A stretch of DNA of 64,000 nucleotides from UBA4782 sp034429195. Its GTDB lineage: Bacteria > Chloroflexota > Anaerolineae > Anaerolineales > Anaerolineaceae. The notes under the pieces are model-generated. The model had not been told where the DNA came from. It worked only from the letters and a program-made list of their open reading frames with translations, and ran no database searches. The stretch covers positions 62,001 to 126,000 of the forward strand of contig DAOUGQ010000018.1 of the NCBI GenBank assembly GCA_034429195.1, in the 5' to 3' direction. This document shows positions 1 to 8,487 of this stretch, piece after piece; positions within the stretch are counted from its first letter, which is position 1, and each line of letters starts with the position of its first letter. The position numbers were made by a program, and so were the translations under genes.

Positions 1-2
1 GG

Positions 3-407
3 CATGGGATCACAACAGAAAAAGCTTCGGAATACATCTTAGGTTATACGATAGCCAATGATGTGACTGCGCGTGATCTGCAGCGTTTGGATGGGCAATG
101 GACGCGTGGAAAAGGATTTGATACATTCTGCCCGATTGGTCCCTGGATAGAAACAAATTTCGATCCTGCAGATGCAATGCTGACCTGCCGTGTAAATAAT
201 GAGATCCGACAAATGGTTTCCACCCGAGAAATGATTTTTAGCATTAACCAACTGATCGCATTTGTTTCATCGATCATGACATTGGAGCCTGGCGATATCA
301 TTTTAACCGGAACACCGGCAGGAGTGGGTCCGCTCCATACCGGTGATATCGTCGAAGTAGAAATCGAAGGGATTGGTGTGTTGACCAACCCGGTTGTCAG
401 TGAATAA
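3..407 (+). CDS. Fumarylacetoacetate hydrolase family protein, C-terminal part
   Basis: The reading frame is open from the window edge, so the gene starts upstream and only about 134 C-terminal residues are seen. The sequence carries the FAH-fold hallmarks GYTIANDVTARD, a KGFDTFCPIGPW segment and the closing LEPGDIILTGTPAGVGP glycine-rich loop. Family members are metal-dependent hydrolases or decarboxylases acting on 2,4-diketo or oxaloacetate-type acids in the cytoplasm; the substrate cannot be read from this fragment. It converges with the reverse-strand sortase, leaving 2 bases between the stops. An internal GTG at 63 is not the start, because conserved FAH sequence runs upstream of it. 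Confidence 0.9.
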   Translation, partial: HGITTEKASEYILGYTIANDVTARDLQRLDGQWTRGKGFDTFCPIGPWIETNFDPADAMLTCRVNNEIRQMVSTREMIFSINQLIAFVSSIMTLEPGDIILTGTPAGVGPLHTGDIVEVEIEGIGVLTNPVVSE

Positions 408-409
408 GA

Positions 410-1069
410 TTATGGCTGAAATTCCTGGATTGGTTCAGCCAGGATGAACATTCTACCCCACGAAGCCTGATTGCCATTAGCGATGCAGGTTTGCAGTACC
501 AGGGTCCCTGCATTTGCGTAAACATGCATAAATAGATCTTCAGCGCTCATCACAGCACCATTCGTATCAAGATTGACAAATTGTGAATATGGGCTGGTAG
601 GGTTAAGAGCCTGATATTTTTCTATTGCTGTGATGTGATAATAATCTAGTGTGCCATCTCCATAAATAACCACAATAGTTTGCCCGGGAATGACTTTTTC
701 GAATGTGGCACCTGCAAGATTATTATGCGCCATCAAACCAATCGAACCATAATTACTTGCCATAGAGAATTGGGTTATTACATCTTCTGCACTTGAAACG
801 TATGCTGGATTACCCGCAGGTTGTTGAACTACATTGAATGCGAATGTATTTGGAATATATACACCCGTAACCTTTTCAGAGGAGCTCAATTGCAACGATT
901 GGACAAAATGTGAAATGGTAGGGAGTGAAGAATTAACGATCGTTTCTTGATTTAATTCAGTTTCACCAGCAGTCTCCGGAATGAAAGAGGAAAATCCGGA
1001 TGTCAAAAGAAGACAAAGGAGTGAAGTCAAAATCAAGAAAAAGCGAAAAGTTGATTTAAATCGTTTCAT
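410..1069 (-). CDS. Sortase family transpeptidase
   Basis: 219 residues. An N-terminal hydrophobic segment (about residues 9-30) serves as signal or anchor. The sortase catalytic triad is readable: His115 in GLMAHNN, Cys195 in the VLQTCI segment (TLXTC-type motif) and Arg206 in WGRMF. Sortases cut a C-terminal sorting signal outside the membrane and join the protein to an amine acceptor. No LPXTG-like signal is visible in the other proteins of this window, so the substrate lies elsewhere. Chloroflexota envelopes are unusual, and the acceptor is unknown. The subclass (D/E-like) is inferred only from small size and TLQTC-like spacing. Three phased heptamers lie just upstream (see 1104-1132). 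Confidence 0.85.
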   Translation of the reverse strand: MKRFKSTFRFFLILTSLLCLLLTSGFSSFIPETAGETELNQETIVNSSLPTISHFVQSLQLSSSEKVTGVYIPNTFAFNVVQQPAGNPAYVSSAEDVITQFSMASNYGSIGLMAHNNLAGATFEKVIPGQTIVVIYGDGTLDYYHITAIEKYQALNPTSPYSQFVNLDTNGAVMSAEDLFMHVYANAGTLVLQTCIANGNQASWGRMFILAEPIQEFQP

Positions 1070-1103
1070 ATTAGCTAATCACTAAGAAATAATAATATTA
1101 GAT

Positions 1104-1132
1104 GTAATAAAATGGTAATAAATTGGTAATAA
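1104..1132 (-). promoter_or_regulatory. Three 11-bp-phased direct repeats upstream of the sortase gene
   Basis: On the plus strand GTAATAA occurs at 1104, 1115 and 1126, exactly 11 bp apart; read toward the sortase these are TTATTAC boxes about 35-60 bp before its ATG. Direct heptamers on an 11-bp period are the classic layout for OmpR/PhoB-family response regulators. The surroundings are AT-rich, so chance is possible, but three exact copies at exact phase is notable. The regulator is unknown. Confidence 0.4.
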
Positions 1133-1188
1133 TATAATGGAATTTTAGTATATATGGACGGACGATTCAATACTTTTTGGCGAAAAAA

Positions 1189-1219
1189 GGCGCCGCCTTG
1201 CAGAACTGTTAAGACGGCG
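1189..1219 (-). terminator. GC-rich hairpin with T-run on the reverse strand
   Basis: GCGCCGCCTT and AAGACGGCGC form a 10-bp stem with one mismatch around an 11-nt loop. On the reverse strand the hairpin is followed by CTTTTTTCGCC, the form of a rho-independent terminator. It sits between yebC and the sortase, so it would stop antisense transcripts leaving yebC, or act in a long sortase leader. It also abuts the yebC -10 box on the plus strand. Confidence 0.5.
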
Positions 1220-1227
1220 CGTTATGG

Positions 1228-1233
1228 TATAAT
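1228..1233 (+). promoter_or_regulatory. Predicted -10 box of the yebC-ruvC-ruvA operon
   Basis: A perfect TATAAT lies 41 bp before the yebC ATG, preceded by no strong -35 match. Transcription would start near 1240 and give a 35-nt leader holding a GGAGA ribosome site. Confidence 0.5.
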
Positions 1234-1274
1234 CTTGAAAAATTAGGCTATTCTAAAAAAGATGGAGAAAGAAT

Positions 1275-2030
1275 ATGTCTGGTCATAATAAATGGTCGAC
1301 CATTAAAAGAAAAAAAGGTGCAGCAGACGCTAAACGAGGTCAGTTATTTACCCGGCTGACTCGAGAAATTGTGATGGCAGCACGTGAAGGTGGTGGTGAT
1401 CCTGAAATGAATTTCAGGCTGCGATTGGCAGTGGATAAAGCTCGAGCACAGAACATGCCAAAAGACAATATCGAACGGTCAATCAAGCGTGGTACTGGTG
1501 ATCTAAAAGATGGATTTGCATTTGAACAAGTGATGTATGAGGGTTACGCCCCGCATGGTATTGCAGTGCTCATTGATTGCATGACAGAAAATCGTAACCG
1601 AACTGTTGCTGAAGTACGCCACATTCTAACTCGCTCTGGGGGTAACCTGGGTGAAGCTGGTTCTGTCGCGTGGCAATTTAACCGCCAGGCATATTTTTCA
1701 ATTCCATCCAAGGGAAACGACTTCGATAAAATATTTGAGATTGCTCTGGATGGCGGTGCAGATGATGTGACCGATGACGGAACATCTATTGAGATCGTAG
1801 CTCCTGTAGACAAGTTCAAAATCTTGAGCGACAAACTACGCTCTGCTGGTATTCCAATCGAAGATGCCTCTATACGTATGGAAGCCAACCAGGAAATAAA
1901 TCTGGGAGTAGATGAAACTCTTCAGGTTTTAAAGACATTGGAGGCACTGGAAGAGCTGGATGATGTACAGAATGTGTATTCCAACCTCAATATTTCTGAG
2001 GAGGCTCTTGCTGTCCTGGAAGAGGGTTAA
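1275..2030 (+). CDS. yebC: YebC/PmpR (TACO1) family protein
   Basis: 251 residues, full length for the family. The N-terminus MSGHNKWSTIKRKKGAADAKRG is the family signature, followed by the MPKDNIERSIKRGTG segment and the EAGSVAWQF motif of the middle domain. YebC proteins were long annotated as transcription regulators; more recent work links them to ribosome function at difficult stretches. The ATG at 1275 has GGAGA 6-8 bases upstream. The stop overlaps the ruvC start (TAATG), so this is the first gene of a translationally coupled operon, the common yebC-ruvC arrangement. Confidence 0.96.
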   Translation: MSGHNKWSTIKRKKGAADAKRGQLFTRLTREIVMAAREGGGDPEMNFRLRLAVDKARAQNMPKDNIERSIKRGTGDLKDGFAFEQVMYEGYAPHGIAVLIDCMTENRNRTVAEVRHILTRSGGNLGEAGSVAWQFNRQAYFSIPSKGNDFDKIFEIALDGGADDVTDDGTSIEIVAPVDKFKILSDKLRSAGIPIEDASIRMEANQEINLGVDETLQVLKTLEALEELDDVQNVYSNLNISEEALAVLEEG

Positions 2031-2521
2031 TGCTTGTTTTGGGTATTGATCCGGGAGTTGCGACTACTGGATATGGTTTCATCACTCAAAAGCCAGATGG
2101 AAGCATCTATGCAGTCAACTATGGAATCATTCAAACAAAACCAGGCATATGCCTTAGCGATCGTTTATTAATCCTTCATTCTGAATTAAAACAATTGCTT
2201 CTTCTCCACCATCCTGCCTCTGCAGCGGTGGAGAAGTTATTTTTTCAGCGGAATGTATCTACTGCCATTTCGGTAGGCGAGGCTCGTGGAATTTGTTTAC
2301 TGGCTCTTGCACAGGAGAAAATCCCAATCGGTGAATATACACCTTTGGAAGTCAAGCAAGCGGTCACAGGTTATGGAATGGCGGATAAACATCAAGTTCA
2401 AAGTATGGTGAAGACGTTATTACAGCTTGACAAGATTCCCCAGCCTGATGATGCAGCAGACGCCCTGGCAATTGCCATCTGTCATTTGAATCATAATAAT
2501 TACTACCAGGCAACATTATGA
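2030..2521 (+). CDS. ruvC: Crossover junction endodeoxyribonuclease RuvC
   Basis: 163 residues, the usual length. The four acidic catalytic positions of the RNase H-like fold can be seen: Asp7 in GIDPG, Glu68 in AVEKLFF, and Asp141 and Asp144 in DDAADALA. RuvC cuts Holliday junctions symmetrically, guided by RuvAB. The start overlaps the yebC stop by one base, and its TGA overlaps the next ATG (ATGA). ruvA follows one gene later; ruvB is not in the window. Confidence 0.97.
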   Translation: MLVLGIDPGVATTGYGFITQKPDGSIYAVNYGIIQTKPGICLSDRLLILHSELKQLLLLHHPASAAVEKLFFQRNVSTAISVGEARGICLLALAQEKIPIGEYTPLEVKQAVTGYGMADKHQVQSMVKTLLQLDKIPQPDDAADALAIAICHLNHNNYYQATL

Positions 2522-3330
2522 TTACAAGTACAGCTAATGCAAAGATTAAAGCTATTCGAAAATTACGTGAGAAGAAAGAGCGTCAGACCAGTGGTCTTTT
2601 CTACTGTGAAGGATTACGTATTGTTGGAGATGCATTCGATCATCAGGCTGTATTTGATAGTCTTCTTATTGCTCCAGGACTTCTCCATAGTGACTATGGA
2701 TACTCATTAGTCGAAAAAGCCAATATGTTAAATATCTCTGTTTTGGAGCTTGATGATGTAGTTTTTCGTTCCATCTCACAAAAGGAGAATCCACAGGGAA
2801 TCGCTGCGGTTTGTGAACAAAAATGGATGTGTCTCGATGAGTTGAAACCAAACGCAGGTGATCTGGTAGTCGCATTGGATTCTGTGGCAGATCCTGGTAA
2901 TCTTGGCACAATCATGCGTGCTTTGGATGGAGTTGGTGGAAAAGGACTAATCCTATTGGATCAATCCACCGATCCGTATGATCCAGCTGCTATGCGTGCC
3001 AGTATGGGCACACTTTTCAGCTTGCAATTCATTAAAGCCAGTCTGGAGCAGTTTGCTGCCTGGAAGCAATCAAGAGGAATTAAAGTTATTGGTACTTCTG
3101 ATAAAGCTCAGGTAGATTATTATGGTTATCCTTATCCCGATCCTATGGTTTTGCTCATGGGGAGCGAGCGACAAGGACTGACTGAATCGCACTATGTTCT
3201 TTGTGATGATGTGGTTGCTATTCCTATGGCAGGATCTGCCGATTCGTTGAATCTGGCGGTTGCAACTGCTGTGGTAATGTATGAGATCTTCAATCAACAC
3301 CGAAAAAGAATGAAGGAGAGTGAGAGATGA
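2518..3330 (+). CDS. TrmH/SpoU-family RNA 2'-O-methyltransferase
   Basis: 270 residues. The N-terminal substrate-binding part starts ITSTANAKIKAIRKLREKK, and the C-terminal SPOUT domain shows the three knot motifs: DSVADPGNLGTIMRA, LLMGSERQGL and IPMAGSADSLNLAVATAV. The family 2'-O-methylates ribose in 23S rRNA or tRNA using SAM. The exact target is not deducible; RlmB-like or TsnR-like activity is most likely. It overlaps ruvC and ruvA by 4 bp each (ATGA), so it is fully embedded between the two Holliday-junction genes. Confidence 0.9.
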   Translation: MITSTANAKIKAIRKLREKKERQTSGLFYCEGLRIVGDAFDHQAVFDSLLIAPGLLHSDYGYSLVEKANMLNISVLELDDVVFRSISQKENPQGIAAVCEQKWMCLDELKPNAGDLVVALDSVADPGNLGTIMRALDGVGGKGLILLDQSTDPYDPAAMRASMGTLFSLQFIKASLEQFAAWKQSRGIKVIGTSDKAQVDYYGYPYPDPMVLLMGSERQGLTESHYVLCDDVVAIPMAGSADSLNLAVATAVVMYEIFNQHRKRMKESER

Positions 3331-3905
3331 TCGCATTTCTGGAAGGCACAGTGCTAACAGTTGAAGATGGATCACTGGTGATCATGCAGAGTGGAATTGG
3401 CTTACGGGTCTATACAGTACCAGGACTTCTTCATCAGACATATGCTGGACAGAAGATTGCATTGTATACTCATCTAATAGTTCGTGAAGACCTTTTAGCA
3501 CTATATGGTTTTGAAAGAGTCGATGAACGCGAATTATTCACACAATTGCTTGGAGTCAATGGAGTTGGTCCGCGACTTGCTCTGGCAATCCTGGGAACGC
3601 TATCTACAGATATGATCAAAAGAGCTGTGTTATCTGAACAGGCAGATGTTTTTGGGAGAGTGCCAGGGGTTGGGAAGACGACAGCACAAAAGATTTTGCT
3701 GTATCTGAAGGGAAAGATCAAAGGGGATCTGGAAACACTGGGTGGTGCGATCCTGGATGTGGATACTGAAATATTGGAAGCGCTTACTAGCCTGGGATAT
3801 AGTGTGATCGAAGCACAGGCAGTTATCCAGTCTTTACCGAAGGATGCACCAAAAGAAGTAGAATCTCGCCTGCGAATGGCATTGCAATACTTTCAGAAGC
3901 CATGA
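3327..3905 (+). CDS. ruvA: Holliday junction branch migration protein RuvA
   Basis: 192 residues. An N-terminal OB-fold domain is followed by tandem helix-hairpin-helix motifs (LLGVNGVGPRLALAIL and RVPGVGKTTAQKIL). A short C-terminal UBA-like domain III (ALTSLGYSVIEAQ) would contact RuvB. RuvA binds four-way junctions as a tetramer and loads the RuvB motor. It is the last gene of the coupled operon, and a strong bidirectional terminator follows. Confidence 0.96.
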   Translation: MIAFLEGTVLTVEDGSLVIMQSGIGLRVYTVPGLLHQTYAGQKIALYTHLIVREDLLALYGFERVDERELFTQLLGVNGVGPRLALAILGTLSTDMIKRAVLSEQADVFGRVPGVGKTTAQKILLYLKGKIKGDLETLGGAILDVDTEILEALTSLGYSVIEAQAVIQSLPKDAPKEVESRLRMALQYFQKP

Positions 3906-3962
3906 ATAATTGCCTATGCACGATGTGCGAATGTCAATTCCTTTAAATAAACATACGATTAA

Positions 3963-3990
3963 AAATCCAGCGGGTATTCCCGCTGGATTT
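3963..3990. terminator. Bidirectional rho-independent terminator
   Basis: A perfect 12-bp stem (AAATCCAGCGGG / CCCGCTGGATTT) with a TATT loop has T-rich sequence on both sides. It lies between the convergent ruvA and MFS genes and can end both transcripts. Confidence 0.85.
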
Positions 3991-4026
3991 CTTCATATTC
4001 TAACAAAATAGGGCGCTGGTTATAGG

Positions 4027-5340
4027 TTAACCAACCTGAGCGTCCGACATCCGCGCTTCTTCTTCCAGAGCAGCTTCCATGCCGCGTTCAACATTCACAC
4101 GGGTTAGCAGGATCAAGCCGACGATAAAGAAAATGATGAGAGATACAATGCTCAATCGGCTTTCACCCATGATGGTAGAAACCACACCAAAAAGTAGTGG
4201 GCCCAAGACGGAGGCAAATTTTTCAAACACACTGAAGAAACCGTAAAACTCTGCTGATTTGCTTTTTGGCATTAATTTACCAATCAATGAACGGCTGAGT
4301 GCCTGACTTCCACCCTGAACGGTAGCAACTGCAGCACCTAAAACCCAGAACTGCCACTCATGATACAGGAAATATCCAGCAATGGAAATGAAGGTATAAA
4401 TGATCAGGCTAATGTAAATGGATTTTATTGTGCCTAGTTTTCGTGACAACCAGCCAAAAAGAAAAGCAAAGGGAGCAGCCAGGAATTGCACCATAAGCAA
4501 AGTTCCAATGGTTGTTGTCGAACTAAAACCAAGCTCGGTGGCATACGCTGTAGCCATTACAATGATGGTACCAATTCCATTAGCATATATCCAAAAAGCT
4601 AGCATTGCCATTGCCAGATCTCGATAATGGCGAATTTCTTTAAAGGTCTTCTTGAGCCGAGAAAAACTGGCTTGTATTGGTTTGAAATTCTCTTCCCCCT
4701 TTTCTATACGCCGGCGAGGTTCTTTAACATGTCTCAATAATGGAAGGGTGAAAACGAACCACCAAACGGCTACTGTGACGAATGAAAGCCGGCTCATTAG
4801 AGCGGTATCAATTCCTTCAATAAACTTGGGAGCAATCATAATCATGACAAGGTTAACTGCCAGTAAAATACCACCACCGATATACCCCATGGCATAGCCA
4901 CGCGAGGAGACCTGGTCAATTTCATCTGGTGTGGCTACATGTGGAAGTAATCCATCATAATATACCAGGCTGCCAGCAAAACCGATATTGGCAAAAATAA
5001 AAAATAAAGAAGCCAGAAGGTAATCACCTGTCTGAACGAAATATAACAAGGCGGTTGCTGTCACTCCCAGGATCATAAAGGCGGTCAGATAGCGTTTCTT
5101 TTTTCCACTAAAGTCTGCTGCAGCTCCCAATACGGGACTGATCAATGCAGCGATAAGCGCGCTAAAGGAGGTTGTAAATCCCCAATAGGCGGTTGCCATA
5201 TGTTTTGGGAGATTAGAAGCAGCCACAGATGAATAATACACTGGCAAAACTGCAGCCATGATTGTGGTTGCGAACGCTGAATTTGCCCAGTCATACATTG
5301 TCCAGGCTCGAATTGCTCGTTTATGTTCTATAGTTTCCAT
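4027..5340 (-). CDS. MFS transporter, UMF1 / Atg22-like family
   Basis: About 437 residues with roughly 12 membrane segments. The N-terminal motif MYDWANSAFATTIMAAVLPVYY is the signature of the UMF1/Atg22-like branch, whose fungal members export amino acids from the vacuole; bacterial substrates are unknown. I chose the ATG at 5340, which has GAGGT 4 bases upstream. An ATG at 5370 would add 10 residues, but it lies only 6 bases downstream of a TATAAT, where it could be read only as a leaderless start. The gene stands alone between two terminator or promoter regions. Confidence 0.87.
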   Translation of the reverse strand: METIEHKRAIRAWTMYDWANSAFATTIMAAVLPVYYSSVAASNLPKHMATAYWGFTTSFSALIAALISPVLGAAADFSGKKKRYLTAFMILGVTATALLYFVQTGDYLLASLFFIFANIGFAGSLVYYDGLLPHVATPDEIDQVSSRGYAMGYIGGGILLAVNLVMIMIAPKFIEGIDTALMSRLSFVTVAVWWFVFTLPLLRHVKEPRRRIEKGEENFKPIQASFSRLKKTFKEIRHYRDLAMAMLAFWIYANGIGTIIVMATAYATELGFSSTTTIGTLLMVQFLAAPFAFLFGWLSRKLGTIKSIYISLIIYTFISIAGYFLYHEWQFWVLGAAVATVQGGSQALSRSLIGKLMPKSKSAEFYGFFSVFEKFASVLGPLLFGVVSTIMGESRLSIVSLIIFFIVGLILLTRVNVERGMEAALEEEARMSDAQVG

Positions 5341-5375
5341 TGAGACCTCAGTATGGAAGAATGAATTCATTCCTC

Positions 5376-5381
5376 ATTATA
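5376..5381 (-). promoter_or_regulatory. Predicted -10 box of the MFS gene
   Basis: A TATAAT on the reverse strand, 36 bp before the preferred ATG at 5340. No clear -35 is seen. Confidence 0.4.
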
Positions 5382-5404
5382 CATGCTTTAGAAAATTCAA
5401 AGAA

Positions 5405-5432
5405 TTTGTAATATTTTTGGCTATGTTATAAT
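5405..5432 (+). promoter_or_regulatory. Predicted uvrA promoter
   Basis: TTTGTA, a 16-bp spacer, then TATAAT at 5427-5432. A second TATAAT at 5453-5458 lacks a good -35. No LexA box was recognised by eye. Confidence 0.4.
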
Positions 5433-5486
5433 GCAAAGTTGCACAGTTGATGTATAATAAGAATAAATGTTCTATTTAGGATTAAA

Positions 5487-8381
5487 ATGGGTTCTTCTTC
5501 TAACATCAGGGTCGTAGGTGCCCGCCAGCATAATTTAAAAAACATAACAGTTGAAATACCTCGTGATAAGCTGGTTGTCATTACCGGTCTTTCGGGATCA
5601 GGAAAGTCTTCGCTAGCTTTTGACACTATTTTTGCAGAAGGACAAAGACGTTACGTTGAGTCGCTTTCTGCATATGCGCGCCAATTTCTGGGGCAAATGG
5701 ATAAGCCAGATGTCGATTATATTGAAGGACTTTCTCCTGCAGTTTCGATTGATCAGAAGGCAACATCTCATAATCCACGTTCCACTGTAGGTACAGTGAC
5801 TGAAATTTATGATTACTTGCGTTTACTTTTCGCCAGAATTGGGGTACCCCATTGCCCGATTTGTGATAGAGAAGTTGTTAAGCAGTCAGCCCAAGAGATT
5901 GTTGATACCATTGAAAAGATCCCTGAGGAAAGCAAACTATTGATCCTGGCACCCATTGTACGAGCCAGAAAAGGTACTTATCAAGCAGTGCTTGATGAAA
6001 TTCGAAAGGCTGGGTTTGCAAGGGTGAGGGTGGATGGTGTAGTGCATGATCTTTCGGATGAACAGATTAACCTTGACCGCTATAAGATCCATACCATCGA
6101 AGCTGTTGTGGATCGTCTGGTGACTCGAAAAGCTCAAAATGAGGAGGATGAAAAGGCTGCACGGACACGGCTTACAGATTCTGTTGAAACTGCTTTAAAA
6201 GTAGGCGAGGGTTTTGTCACCGTTCAAAATCTAAGTCTTGAACCACCTGTTGATTATTTTTATTCAGAGCATCTTGCTTGCCCTGAACACGGGGTAAGCC
6301 TGACAGAAATCGAACCACGTACTTTTTCTTTTAATACTCCACATGGAGCTTGCCCGGAATGTCAGGGATTGGGTTCAAAGTTGGAAATCGATCCTGAGCT
6401 GTTGATACCAGATAGAGAGCGCTCGCTTGCTGAAGGTGCAATAGCCGCAATGGAATGGAGCAATGGGGGTAAAGAAAACGGAAAGTACTACTGGCAAATG
6501 CTGGAATCGGTAGCCAGGCATTATCATATCGATATGAATGCACCGATTGAGACATTCACTCCGGAACAACTCAATGTGATTTTATATGGAACCAGCGATA
6601 AAGCTATCACTGTCCACTTCCAACGAGAAGAACGTGAAACCTCATTCCAAACCAGTTTTGAAGGGGTGGTTAACAATCTGCAGAGGCGATACCACGAAAC
6701 GCAATCGGAATATATTCGTAGCAAAATTTCCGAATTTATGTCCAAACGCCCATGCCCTGTATGTAACGGGGCTCGCCTTCGCAAAGAGGCTCAGGCTGTC
6801 AGAGTAGATGGTAAAAATATCATCGAAGTTACCACCTGGCCAGTGAATAAAACTCTTGAATGGGTTCAGTATTTACTCGGAGATCATAGTCCTCTTTCTC
6901 AAAGGGATAGAACGATTTCTGACCGGATCATTCGAGAAATTATCGCAAGATTGGGTTTTTTGGTAAATGTAGGCCTAGATTACCTGACATTAAACCGGTC
7001 AGCAGGTTCTTTATCGGGTGGAGAAGCACAACGAATCCGGCTAGCTACTCAGATTGGTTCTCACCTGATGGGTGTTCTATATGTACTCGATGAGCCTTCG
7101 ATAGGGCTACATCCCAGGGATAATGATCGATTATTAAAAACATTGAAAGACCTGAGAGATATTGGAAATACCGTTCTGGTCGTGGAACATGATGAAGAAA
7201 CAATCCTTTCTGCTGACTGGATCGTTGACCTGGGTCCTGGTGCAGGAGAACATGGAGGATACCTTATTGCAGAAGGCACCAGCCAACAAATCATGGATAA
7301 TCCTAATTCGATCACTGGGGCTTACCTCTCCCGAAGGTTACAGGTACCCATGCCTGAAAAACGACGTGAAGGGAACGGAAAATTTCTTACTATCGTTGGT
7401 GCAAAAGCAAATAACCTGAAGAATTTGACAATACCTATCCCTCTGGGAAAGTTTACCTGTATCACAGGTGTGTCTGGTTCGGGTAAATCTACTTTGATGG
7501 TTGATATCCTCTACCAGGCATTGGCTCGTGAATTACATGGTGCACATACGAATCCTGGTGAGTTTGAACGAATAGACGGAATTGAACATATCGATAAGGT
7601 CATCAATATCGATCAATCCCCTATTGGCAGGACTCCACGGTCAAATCCAGGGACCTATACCGGTGTGTTTGATGAAATCCGTAAATTATTTGGTGAACTA
7701 CCTGAAAGTAAAATGCGTGGTTACAAGGCTAATCGTTTTTCCTTCAATGTTCATGGTGGAAGATGCGAAGCCTGTCAAGGGCATGGTCAATTGCGCATAG
7801 AAATGCAGTTTTTGCCGGATGTTTATGTACCTTGTGACGTTTGCCACGGATCACGATTCAATCGAGAAACCCTGCAGGTACATTTCAAAGGGAAGACTAT
7901 CGCTGATGTGTTAGATTCTACAGTTGAAGAAGGATTGGAATTATTCTCTGCTTTTCCTGCAATCGTCACTCGATTAAGAACCCTCAATGAAGTTGGGTTA
8001 GGATACATACGAATTGGTCAATCCGCAACAACCCTCTCGGGTGGTGAAGCACAACGGGTAAAACTGGCAAAAGAATTGTCAAGGCGTGCCACTGGACGTA
8101 CTCTTTATGTGCTTGATGAACCCTCTGTCGGGTTACATGCGGCGGATGTTCATAAGTTAATTGAGGTACTTCAACAATTGGTCGATTTGGGCAACACAGT
8201 ATTGATCATTGAGCATAACATGGATATTATAAAAGTTTCAGATGAAATAATTGACCTTGGCCCTGAAGGTGGAGACAGGGGAGGTGAATTGATCGCAATC
8301 GGCACACCGGAAGAAATTTGCGAAGTACCCCAGAGCTATACTGGACAATTCCTTAGAAGCTATATTCATAACAATCATTGA
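5487..8381 (+). CDS. uvrA: Excinuclease ABC subunit A
   Basis: 964 residues, normal for UvrA. There are two ABC ATPase modules: Walker A GLSGSGKSS near residue 33 and GVSGSGKST near 661, with LSGGEAQR signatures in both halves and DEPS Walker B segments. Zinc-binding cysteine pairs are intact (CPEC/CPVC in the first half; CEAC and CDVC in the second). UvrA scans DNA for bulky lesions as a dimer and loads UvrB in nucleotide-excision repair. The start is the ATG before GSSSNIRVVGARQHNLKNI, where UvrA homology begins. It stands alone; uvrB and uvrC are not in the window. Confidence 0.97.
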   Translation: MGSSSNIRVVGARQHNLKNITVEIPRDKLVVITGLSGSGKSSLAFDTIFAEGQRRYVESLSAYARQFLGQMDKPDVDYIEGLSPAVSIDQKATSHNPRSTVGTVTEIYDYLRLLFARIGVPHCPICDREVVKQSAQEIVDTIEKIPEESKLLILAPIVRARKGTYQAVLDEIRKAGFARVRVDGVVHDLSDEQINLDRYKIHTIEAVVDRLVTRKAQNEEDEKAARTRLTDSVETALKVGEGFVTVQNLSLEPPVDYFYSEHLACPEHGVSLTEIEPRTFSFNTPHGACPECQGLGSKLEIDPELLIPDRERSLAEGAIAAMEWSNGGKENGKYYWQMLESVARHYHIDMNAPIETFTPEQLNVILYGTSDKAITVHFQREERETSFQTSFEGVVNNLQRRYHETQSEYIRSKISEFMSKRPCPVCNGARLRKEAQAVRVDGKNIIEVTTWPVNKTLEWVQYLLGDHSPLSQRDRTISDRIIREIIARLGFLVNVGLDYLTLNRSAGSLSGGEAQRIRLATQIGSHLMGVLYVLDEPSIGLHPRDNDRLLKTLKDLRDIGNTVLVVEHDEETILSADWIVDLGPGAGEHGGYLIAEGTSQQIMDNPNSITGAYLSRRLQVPMPEKRREGNGKFLTIVGAKANNLKNLTIPIPLGKFTCITGVSGSGKSTLMVDILYQALARELHGAHTNPGEFERIDGIEHIDKVINIDQSPIGRTPRSNPGTYTGVFDEIRKLFGELPESKMRGYKANRFSFNVHGGRCEACQGHGQLRIEMQFLPDVYVPCDVCHGSRFNRETLQVHFKGKTIADVLDSTVEEGLELFSAFPAIVTRLRTLNEVGLGYIRIGQSATTLSGGEAQRVKLAKELSRRATGRTLYVLDEPSVGLHAADVHKLIEVLQQLVDLGNTVLIIEHNMDIIKVSDEIIDLGPEGGDRGGELIAIGTPEEICEVPQSYTGQFLRSYIHNNH

Positions 8382-8383
8382 TT

Positions 8384-8424
8384 TGGCAAGGAAGGTTTCT
8401 CCATCTTGTCATATTGCCTTTTTT
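8384..8424 (+). terminator. Possible uvrA terminator
   Basis: GGCAA and TTGCC can pair around an internally structured loop, and the structure is followed by a run of six T. The short closing stem makes this a weak call. Confidence 0.35.
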
Positions 8425-8487
8425 CAGGTAATATCCTGTTAGCGGGCACAACTGGTTGTTCAATCTAGAGAAAACACAGGAAACCCT

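Noticed and set aside
5371..5486. SOS (LexA) box upstream of uvrA
   Set aside because: No recognisable palindromic LexA motif could be seen, and Chloroflexota LexA sites are not well enough known to me to claim one.
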